Positions 38,701 to 50,700 of a stretch of 64,000 nucleotides of DNA are shown piece after piece. The stretch spans positions 20,960,418-21,024,417 of the forward strand of contig OX387605.1 of assembly GCA_947568835.1 (NCBI GenBank), written 5' to 3'. A program made the translations under genes and the position numbers. The notes below the pieces were generated by a model. The model was given only the letters and a program-made list of their open reading frames with translations. It ran no database searches and had not been told where the DNA came from. The DNA comes from Protonemura montana (lineage: Eukaryota; Arthropoda; Insecta; Plecoptera; Nemouridae). Every line of letters begins with the position of its first letter. Positions within the stretch are counted from its first letter, which is position 1.

Positions 38701-41700
38701 GTACAGCCTATCACGGACCGGATCGGTGCTCTTTCCATACACGAACTACACATTGTTGATCGGTAGCAGCCACACGTCATAATACAGCGACTTGGAACGT
38801 GGTCTCTATGCACCCGCTATCTCGGTCGCATGTCTATATGATTGCCTATCGACTAACCAGTAGTTTAGTTGGTGCAATTTGTAATGGGTTCGTAAACGCA
38901 GTTCAGTCAGGGTAATTGTAATGGGGATACATTTTTTTATTTAGGAACGTGTTTATTGTTAAATTGTTAAATGTTCATAACAAATTCGATACAACAGTTA
39001 CTTTTAGATTCCATGTAGACTTTTTTTGTATTTGCGTCAGTTTTAAGTGCAATTTTTTCTTAATTTCTCCATTAGGTAATGGTTTTAATTTTTTTTTTTA
39101 TTTACTGCAGTCTTTGAAAAGATTAACAAGTGCTATAGTGTAAAAGCGTGGACTGATTGAAATATTTTGTAGCCTTAATTTCAATAAACGTTTCTTTATG
39201 ATTTGATTGACTTTTGGTACTTAGTACCACATTTTTGGTACTTTTGGTACTGCGGTACTAAAGGACCGGCTATCAACCACTTCACCAATACATACCTGAA
39301 GATGCATAACTTGCAATTTTTGTAGCCAATTTGACCAAGTACGAAAACACAATTAAAGAAAATTTAGAAAAAGTTGCAAATATAGGTAGTACAATTTGAA
39401 ACCTGTATGATTGATACCGAAATTTATTTTTCATCTGGCTTACCAACAAATTGCACTCTGATAAACAACTGCTATACTCAAATTTTTCTAAGAAGGTAAT
39501 TTTTGTGGCCAACTTTGAAAACAAAAAAGCTATCAAGCACATGCTATTCAACTTATGAAATTCAACTTTTGATAGCCATGAAGATGCTGAGATCGCCTGA
39601 CAGAGCTTCTAAAAAAATTACCTTCTTTTCCTAATGGGACTAAACCAGAAGCAAAATCTGATCTTCAAATCCTGTCTACGATTCGGTGGGGTGAGTGATG
39701 TAGGGATGGTATGTAAGAACACATTTGGTACCACACGTTCATGACCAGCGTCACGGTGTGCTTTTCATGCTGCCGTACATTTTGTAACGTCGGAGTTAAG
39801 CCGAAGTAACTAGGACTATATTTAGATCAGCCCCTCCCTCCCTCCCACCCCCGAAAAAGCGAGTTTTAGCAACTTGCCAATTAATTCGCTGCTACATTGT
39901 GCTCAATTGCAAGCTCACAGGAATCTTAACATTTCACCTCGGTCTTTAAACAGTTTCAAAGCCACTGTTAAATAACCTCTACAACTGACGTTGATTTTTA
40001 GGATAAAATCTATCGAACCTTTAGAATTGACAGTGAAAATGGCGGTAAAATGACCTTGAAACAACGTTAACGTATAATAGCTCTGTCACTCATAGAAGTC
40101 TCAAAGAAGTTAGGTTATTGTTTGTTATTGAATTAATTCAGATTTTAACTAAAAAAATAAAATTTTAATTATTCCCCAACACTAAAAAACATTTGTTAAC
40201 AATATTTTCAAATAATGTTCCTTCTATGATTACATCATGATGCATGTTTCCAATTTTTTCTGTAAAGGACGAAGAAGTGTAGTAGGTTTTACATAAAAAA
40301 TGTAAACAGCACAACATGTAGGTAGTATTTGCAAAACAGTATAAGATTGTAGAGCATGTGTCTGACCAATCGCTCGGAGATTTGATTAGCGCAAACTACA
40401 GGGAGGAACTTCAATAAATTTAATCAACTCCCCGACATTGAAAACTGTTTGCCTCTTGTAGCATTAATAAGACCAGCAAAAGCGATACACACAATGAATA
40501 TTTCATGTAGCAATATTGTTATAGCTTTAAAACATGATAGGTAACCACTTGGGTAGGCAACCGCATAAAAATTGCACTCCCAATGCATTTCTAAAATGTT
40601 CCGTGACTTTGAAATAAATGACTTGCAACTTACAAACACAAATGAGAATTAATTTTAAACGTGTCGCGTCGCTTAGTTCTCGCACCCAAACAATTGGTCT
40701 GTAGGAATGCATAATATCACGCATTATAATATTTATGCTTCAATATACCATAATTAATGTTAAACCAGAATATTAACAAATGCTTTTCAGTATTCATTTA
40801 TGGTTCTAAGTTTGCTCTTTCAGTTGATCCCAGAATACAGGTAATATTAATTAGATAATTACAGTGTAAATGCATGCTTCTAAAATTAATAACTCAATTT
40901 TGAACACACTTTTAACCATAAGCCATGCTTAATCTCACAGAATTTAGCCACAGTTGAGACTGTAGCACCGCGCTCAGATTAGAATCAAGATGCATCTCTA
41001 TAGGATTTGTACACCCTTTCAGACTGCAGTTTTGCATGCGAGTTGCAGTTATCTCAGTGCATGCTGCAGGCGTTGCACATAAACAACCTTGGCAAGGTGG
41101 ACGCAGGCTGGCCAATGTTGCAACACGTGTAATTTGTCATTATTGCCTGCAACATTGTAAGTCTGGTATCTTGATGTATGTGCCTGGGTTGGGAATGACA
41201 GGCAAGGGAAGCGGTATAAGGTGGCATTATCATCAACCGGTTTTAAAGACTATATGTTTTTTTTTTATATAAATCGCGCACACCGACTTGAGGTCAGATT
41301 AAGATAAAGCATCTTTGAAATTTAAGCGGTGTAGTATAATGTAAATGCAATGTATCAAATTTATCTTCTAGACCAGTCACTTGTTAAGTTAGTAATAAAG
41401 TAAGAGTGGATTGAAAGCTTCAAGATCCACCACACGGGGTGTTATTCAATGATTTTTCTAAAGAGTACTAAATTTAAAAAAAAAATCCTAAAAAGAAACT
41501 GACATTTATTGAAAAACTAAACGCATCGTGATGTAAAATCAACTCAATCAAATCTGCCAGCCTCGCACAATCGATCTAATTTAAAACGCAATTGCTATCC
41601 TCTGATCCAGACCAGGACGTGCATCTTGCAGCCAACTCAGAAATCAATTGCATTATTGCCTCGATGCATTCTGCTTCTACAAAGTTGTCTGGCAAGAAAC

Positions 41701-44700
41701 AGCGCGGTCGGCGAGGCCAGACGTTGCATGGCTTGCTCGCCACAGGCGCAATTGACAGTGTTCGTACATTGTAGCCAAGTTATGAGGTAATTACATTGTA
41801 TTTATAAATAATGCCAGGCAGGCGCAGTGCACGCAACATTTATATTCTAACTACGAGTGCAAGAGAGTTGTCGTCATCGCCGGTCACGAGCGTTAGAGTG
41901 AACTGATGATCGTGCAATCGGTGAGATGCATCTACTATCTCTAAGGAAACATGCGGGATGCGGATTGCAGTGTATAAGGACATGCCACCTGCTTTAAAAC
42001 GCATCGACTGTCTGGTGCGGTGCAATCACTTAGTCAGGCGACGTAATGTACCGGACGGAATCGAGTAGTTACTAGCCTCAAATTAAAACTACTTATTTTG
42101 TGTACTTTTTTAGCATGTGTGAACGACAAACGTGATTCGTTGCAAGACTTCTATTTTCGTGGCACGCGACGAGTCAAGCGGATTTAATTATAATTAGAAC
42201 AATTAGTGTGATTGCTCCGTCAAAGATATTGATTTGATATTGATGTAGACAGGATGTTGCATACTCTTTGTGGTGTGTAAAATGTGACGAGAATTATGAG
42301 GAATGTCATTGTTAGGTATTTGAAATGTTCTTCTCTCTTGGTGTCATCTAAAATTAATTACATTGCATTTAACTTGAATTTACAATTTCTCCGACAGTTA
42401 GCATGCTATGCAGTGATAATAAAATATAAAACACACGGCGCGTGTTAATTTCACGCTGAGTGAATCTGAGCGACTGCAATAATTCTTAACTCATTTTCAT
42501 AATATTCTTTTTGGACGTAATTTATTTTTTCTATTATTTTAGCGATTGCAATCGTAGATTATTTTGTTGATAAAAGAAAACATCCCCCGCACATTGACTG
42601 TCGTATCCGTTGTAACCTTCAGGTGGTTTTCTCGGTAAATTTGCCCCAATTACCCCATCTCTACCCCTGAGCCTGGCGGTCTCAGGTCAGATTACTAAAC
42701 CTCCTCTCTTCAGCTCCGCGGTACGCCTCCAGCCGTTCCCATTGAGACTCTTGGAGCATTTCCGTGCGACTTTCTCGATAGTTTGTCGCTCTACTCACGC
42801 TCATGTCTACAAGAAAAGTCACCAACTTCCTGTGGATCCGAAATAGTACGTCCGAAGATTTAGGGGTCGGAATAGCAATCAGAATCAGAATCAAAGAGAA
42901 ACATATTTTTTCAAATCAGACACCGGATTTCATAAAAATTCAGCCAATTATCCAAAAAGCGCCTGATTTTTGTCTCGCTACCGTAAAACCAAACGCTAAC
43001 GTTTAACTGTCTTCGCGATAAATGGCCACCAAATGACTACTTTACCGACAAAAATGGAGGATGCTACAATTCGATACACCATCGTTTTGAGTGTTAAGAA
43101 ATTGAATTTCTTTACCTATTTCATGCAGATTACTCGCAATTGAGACTGGTTCAGGCTCAATTAAACGTAACGATTGATATGCATGTACAGATATTATCAT
43201 TCGTAATTATGTAACTGTAGAGGTTTGTTGAAAAGGACGACAGCAAGCGCCATCGGGTGGCGCTTGTTACCAGCTCTTTTTCTCAGCAGAGATTTTCACA
43301 TTACCCACCGATTACCCACCCGAAGATGTTAACATACATGTACCACGAATAAAACATGCAAAGATACAATTTGCAAGTTTCTGCTAAAACAGGTCCAGGT
43401 TACAGGTTTCACGCAACGAAATCTAATACCGAACTATTACAAGCAGCGAGACGTTAAAAGTAGAGTCAATCAAGAGGAAAGGGAGCAAAACGAGAAGTGT
43501 ACAAGCATAGCGCGCTCACTCGAAGCATGGAAGCATGTACGTATACGAAGCATATTTCTTGCCAACATATTACGAACCGCGCAGCGTTAAGACTATGCAT
43601 TAGCAGAGCAAGCAACGTCTTTCATTTTATATAGATCTCAGTAAAGTCTCAATGGTCCGAAATGATGCACTGTTTCCACATAGCATTTCGAATTTCAACT
43701 GCAGAAATGCTCATTGCAAATTCTACGAAAGAAATTCGTTAGCCAAACTCTGGTCGTATAGATTTTTAGTGTCGCCTGTTAAATAAAGTAATCGCGTTAT
43801 CTCCTATCACTAAAGTTTGTTTCTTCTACGTTGAGGTTTATTTTACTGTCACTTGGCGAGCTTTTCTTGGTCGGAACATGTCGAGGAATGATTGAACGTC
43901 TCGAGTAAGTGCGCCGAGTCGCACAAACCGACTCGTTTCAATCTGAGCTAGTTTTCAGAAGGAGCATTCATTTACATGATGAGAAAACTAGAAACTTTAT
44001 CCAAATTAACCTTTTAGGGTTTACTTTGTTTTGGTGCTTGCTTTAATTTCATACACCCATTTAAACGTCAATGCATTTATATTGCCAGGCGATTTGTGAC
44101 CTTAATCAGCCGGTTAGCAAAAAGTTAATTAACAAGATTTGCGAGGCGATGAAAAATCAACAAATCGAAGAGACAACCAAAATGCGACAGGAAAACCGTT
44201 TTTGAACACAATTTTCTATGCGCTGTGAGAAATAAATGGCACTGGTCCATACGCAAATGAAACGACGTAAAGATGACACCAACATAGCGACAGTGAGGGA
44301 TTTTTGCGACTAAAAAGCAACATATCAACCCCCCCCCCCCCCCCCCCCCTCCAAAAAGGTAACCTATCACCTAGACTTCTAAAATACTGCAAGAATCTTC
44401 AAATTGCAAGCAACTCCATGCTTGCAATAATGAAATCGATTGCCTATTTTCCTGTAATTATTTCAGAATATTTACCTTATCTTTACCGACTTGTGAAAAA
44501 TTCTAATCACAGCTAAATGTCAGGCCATTCCCCCCCCCCCCCCTAAATTATCCAAAAGGCTTTCTATTTAGCACTATCTCTGTTTATCTTGATGTTTATC
44601 TTGATGTGAATTACATTACCATGATGATAGAAAATAATTCCACCGATGTAAACTTTAGCTATATTTATGACACACATTTCATTCCAGTTAAATATTTCTG

Positions 44701-47700
44701 TGAAGCTTTTCCGATCAGCATTAATTAATGTTCAAGAAATGTTGATTGACTGTTTACTCAATTTTTTTTATCGAAGCAATCAAATGTACCGGATGCCATT
44801 GAAAAAAGTAACTAAATAAATAAATTATGGATATGTATATAACCGATGTAAAGAGAATTTTGTTATGTTTCGATACTTCACAATTTTTTCTCCACCGATC
44901 TTCAATCATCTTGAGTACTGCAATAAGTATAGGACTAATTTATAATTTGTATGTGGTATTAAAGCATAAACATAAATAATTCGAGTGTTATATCAGTAAC
45001 TCGATGCTACATCATGGCAATTGGGTTAATCAGTTACGTCAAGTAGTTGTTTTGTAAAAATGCATTTCTCTCTGAATGTTAAGTCTCTCTATTTTTCTAG
45101 TCTTGAGTGACCAATTCCAGTAGAGGACCGTAGAAAATGAACCGCAGTCCGTTCATTCCAATATCGATTCTAGAGTTTCTTGAGCAATTAAACGTTAAAT
45201 AGTGTCTGGCTTGATATACAAATTCAAACATTTGTGTCCTTATGAAATGGAATTGTACATAATGTAAACCTGAATGCGCACTTTTCTTAGTTGAACTGTC
45301 AATAATACCTACATTTTATGATAGAAATCTCATCGAAGGTCTGCAGGTAAAACTGCATTTGACAGGCACCTTGCCTCACACGTTTCATTGTCTTTTCGTG
45401 AGCCGTTTGGTAATACGTGTTTTTAATCCTCAGCTTCACAAGCATCCGATGGTAAGTTTAGTAAAATATATGAGGTATTTACCATCTAAATATTATTCTA
45501 TACTAGAAAAAATGAGTGTTTCTGTCATTTGTAGCTGATAGTTGAGTTACTTTGAGTACATTATGAGATTCGAGCGGCTTACTTTCAGGTGAATATGAAA
45601 TATCAAAGCTATCTTTGCATGTGAAACACACAGAACGTAGTAGTAAGAAGCTCCTCAAATATAATAGAGACAGGTGCAAAAACCAAACTGATTTTTATTA
45701 CATTTTAATTACTTAAGTCCAACTGTAAATGTTAAAGCACTAACACCTTTATTCCGCACAGAATTTAACTGGTTTGTAGCAAAAAAAAATATGCTAAAAA
45801 TATAAATGTATACAGTTGGAAGCTAATTATTCGGTGCTTTTTTTGTGAAACTTTGAAAACTAATTATAATTTCACTTTTTACGGCTTTTTTTGTTAAGAA
45901 ATCGATAAAAATTTAACAGACCGTTTAAAAAGGAGTTTAAAAAGTTATTTTTGAAATAAAAACTTTCAATTCGTATTTTAAAACTTTTGAGCTTTGCGTG
46001 GATTTTTAATCGCCTTTTGGTTGCAAAAATTGAAAGTGCAGCATCAAGTATAACGTATCCTAAAAACTTAAGTAGGTACATCGCTGTCCGCAACTGGTTT
46101 TTTTAACTACAAATTCGAAAAAGTAAATATTTTCTTGTGAAACATACCAGTTGTCAGAATTGATTGGTTCGGCCGCGATGTCGAATGGTTCTTGTTGCAT
46201 TTGATTTTTTTAAACACCGCTATAGTGTACCTGTTGAGAAGGGATGGGGCCATATTCTTGAGTTTATAAAACAGCTTACATGGCCAGGGTTAAAATTTGG
46301 ACACCTGACAAGATACAAACTTGAAAACTTGTTACTTAAATCACATTGAAAACATTGAAACCACTTGTAAACCTTAAAATTCAGTGCACCTGAGTTTCGG
46401 ACATGACTATCCATTTCATTGCAGTGCGAATCATTTGTGTCACCATATAGAAACTGAATAAAAACTAGGGGATATAATTGACGCTGAATTAAAAACACGT
46501 TTTTACAATACGAGACATTTGTATTCAAACCTCGTTAATTTCATAATTTGTTCGTATGTTTATACAACTCAATGCTGTTGATATTTTGTATTGTTAAGAA
46601 TTACTTGCTAGCATCCCTCCAATTTCCACGCATTCAACTTTATAACACTCCATGCAATTTATCCATGCAATTTCGATGGCCGTACTGTTACATATTTGCG
46701 CCAACGAAAGAGCAAAATGTAATCAAAAGTTGACCAATCGTGAGATTTCTACAACCAGAATTCCGGTCACGAGGGAAATCGTTGCGTATTTTGGGATCAA
46801 TTGCTTTGGCTTCTTTCCACCACAAAAAACTCATTATCATCACTGATATCCCATGTAATCAAACCTCTTCGAGTCACAAAATTGTATGTTATTTTTTGTA
46901 ATATTAAAATTTTGAAGACTATAGTCATACAAAAATGAAAGTCCTAATATATCTATAAGATCTATTACGAACCCATTTTAATGTATGGGTGTGGATCGTG
47001 GAGTTTGAATGGAGCGGAGGAAAGAAGAATAGAAGCAGCGCAGATGAAGTTTGTAAGGAGTATTGAAGGGGTGACGAAATTGGACAAGATTAAAAGCAAA
47101 ATATTGAAAAAACGAATAAATTTCAAGGGATTAGCTTTTGAAATTGGAAAAGAAATATTGACATTGTTTGGAAAAATTAAAGAAGAATTTTAAGCTCGGA
47201 ATATGAGAGAAGGGGAAGAGAAAGACCAAGAGAAAGATGGATACTACACTTACAAGCAAATGTGGGGAAAGAAGTGGGAAATGGAATAAAGTACCCAGAG
47301 AAAGAAAGCTGGCTAGATACAGAGATGTGGAAGAAGTTGGTGAATGAAAAGGAATCTGAAAAAGAGCATTAGGAAGACGAAAAAAGATTACGCATAATCA
47401 AGTTAAATGCCTTAAATTAAACATTTTCTACCTATTGTAATATATGGATGAAATAATAAAATAAAATCGATTAAAAAAATATTCATTTTACAGTCATAAA
47501 ATCATGAAATATCGATATCAATAATTACTAACAATCACAACATGACTAATAGAATAAGATAGCAGTATTTTTACGTACGCAAACGGTTACCAGCTAAGGA
47601 CAGCTATAGACAGCTACACACCAACGTTATCATCGACACTATCTCATTCTTGTGCCAGTAGTTATAGCAACAAGTATCAAGTGTATTTGAAGAAACACTA

Positions 47701-50700
47701 CGTTTTTCTCACCAGCAATATCACAATAAAAATGGTTATTTGTTTATATTACATCCCCGAGGTCACAGCTTGTCTACAAACTGCATTGATAACAAGAATA
47801 TCAGAAGACTGCATGGCAACATCCTAACATTCATTTTTAATTACATTTATTATACTCTTTTACAAAGTGCACACATGCATCATCAAATAATGGCAACATA
47901 TTTTGCTAATCACGATGTCATAGATAACGTATGCAACGTAACTTTCAAGTCCTTGCTACTTTGTGTTTATTTTCTAAGCTATATTTACATGAATTGTTAA
48001 TAAGTAGCACCCATATGCAAGTCAGCTGCATATGTTCGGATATCCCTAGAGTAGCCAGCCAGTGAACATATAAGCAGCTAAAACGGCATGTGTGCCTGTT
48101 CGTGTCACTTTATTTGTTCCCCGACAGGCGCTCTGTGCGATTCTATCATGGATTATCAAACTCCTAAAGTTTGGATCAAAATGTTTAACTAATTAGAAAT
48201 TATTAATGTGTATTTGATAGCATTTATGAAGCGATCGCCCAGATAATTGACTCTCTGTACCATTTGAATTTGTATGAAATTGAAATGTAACATCTTCACA
48301 ATTTGTAATAACGAAGTCATGTTGATTAAACTATTCGTACAAAGTAATTTATTTATGTGCGTTTTAGCTATATCTTAAATTGGATATGATTGTACAGGAT
48401 TTTTTTGAAAATTCTACTTTTTTTCCTATTAGCATATAATTTAAAAATATATCGTATTCATTCGGATGATGTTGTAAATAATAAAAATATAAAGTACAAT
48501 ATTAGGTTTTATACGATGAGCATGCCTGCTCAAAATTACTTTAATAAGTTACAATTATGCAAATAAGTACTCGTTCTCTAACATTAATTAGTCAACCGTG
48601 TATACGATACATGAAATGAGAAAACTCGAATGATTTATAATATAAATAAATAATCTATTCTTGAAGTTACCAGGGCACTTGCAGTTGCACATGCATTTGG
48701 CCTCCACCGCGCACGAACTGACACGTGACTGAAATACCTACCATCGACGGGCCTAAGCGTAAACACCTTTACATTTACAAGTTGTTCGTTTTATTTATAA
48801 AAATTCAGCATGTCAGATAGCAAGGATCGCTTGTACAAAAGCAGTAGCAAACCAAGAAGATGTATGTTATGCTAATTATAATGAGAATAATTTAAATCAG
48901 AACGACAGGTTTGAAAGACGTCTGACATTTGCTTGAGTACTAAATGTCAAGAGGGTTGAAATCTTACAAAAGCCATCGAACAAGATAGTGTGACCTTGGT
49001 TATTTATTATCAAAAAGAATATATGATACCTGGTGGAATAACCTGCTCGTGAAATTCAACATAAAAAAATCATTCCACAATCCTCTCTCTCCTGAGTCAA
49101 AAAGCATATCTCAAAAATCCTTTTTCGTAGCCAACTTTGAAAACGAAAAATGCAATCAACCATATACAATTTTGATAGCCACGGAGATGCTAACGTCGCT
49201 TTACAGAGCGACTCAATTCTGCTTTCTTATAAGTTACCACGATTATATCATCTCAAAATCGTATCAAAAACACTTAAAAAAAGAATAGTTCCGCACGCAC
49301 ACAGATTCGCAAATCGTAACCAATAAAAAAACCACGTTCTCGCTAATTGGCTATAAAGGAAATACTGAATGCAACGCACATACGCCCAGGGAGTACATTG
49401 TAAAGGTAAATGTTTGCGATTAACACAAGCAGTGTGACTGTTCCGAGATATAGGCGTTCACTGTACACGGTTCTACGGAGTATAGACAACGGCACCACTA
49501 AATGCATAGTCGATCGCTATGCCTAGGTCTGTAGATACTTGCATGCATACATGCCATCTTCTCATCAAATATATTGTTAGCAAACATGCGCCAGCCATGC
49601 GAATGTAGCGTAATTCGCGCTCATTTACTGATTGCTGCCATCGGCGTTCATGCATGTATTTATAAATACATTTTACACCTACAACCTGTTGTCTTTTGAA
49701 GCTATCTTTATATCTTTATTACTTGTGGTAGTTGGGTCAAGTGATGTGCATACTTTGGCAATTTCCATTCTGGCTTTATTTGGTAAGTGAGAATTAACTG
49801 CTTTGGTAGATTATTAATGTGATAATTGTCACAGCCATGTATGTAAGCAAAAATGTAAATAAGTTGTGTGGAGACACACGTGTTGTTCTCTATTTTAGGT
49901 TAGGATTTTAAATGGTTTCCTCTCAGTCTACAGCAGAGACATCTATCCAACGCATTTAGTAAACAGAAGTAAAAATATTTTGCTTGTTGATTTTAAATCT
50001 CGTATCATTATTTCGGTTAAAATTTTAAAAATAAGCTATTCCATATTATCCAGTCGTGCTTGGTATAAATGGCAAACCAATTTGAAGTCAATTGCACGGA
50101 GACGAATCTCATAATCGCACCAACGTTTCGATCGGGCACAACGATTTTATACCGTCAGTCATAAAACAAGGGAGAAAAGCAATTTGTGACCAAGTTTTCA
50201 ACTAAACACAGAGAGCGCTGACTTAGGGGGGGGGGGGGGGGGGGGGGGGTGACGGCACACAATACAGCTGGGATTGATTTTCACACAAAATATCGCGAAG
50301 ACAGACGAGGTTAGGTTGGTCAGTGAGGTACACAGGAGACGAAGGGGTGGTTTAAGTACACTGTTTAAAGTCGTTAAAGTTATATCCCGCTGGTGATGTT
50401 GGCGGGGGTGGTAATAGAGGGGGCGGCGGTGGCAGCAGGGGCAGCGGCTGGGGGCGGTAAACCGTCGCCAGTCTCACGGCAGACAAGTGCCGCCCTTGTC
50501 GTCAAGATCTTGCAACTTTACATTTTGCTTTATGACACTAAACTAGGTTTACGTTTGTTAATAAAAGTGGTAAATGCATTTTGCTCCCAAAACTGTTTTA
50601 TCCTTTATATGTACCCTTCTGAGATAAAATACTTTTAAAAGTCTTCATATCATTTCACCAATTTTATGTGATTATCGTATACATATATATATTGTCAAGA

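Noticed and set aside
44738-44756. TRA/TRA2 binding site (dsx repeat element) on the minus strand
   Set aside because: A single partial match to the Drosophila 13-nt motif in intron 1, far from the expected position; other TGTTGAT words are scattered and isolated.
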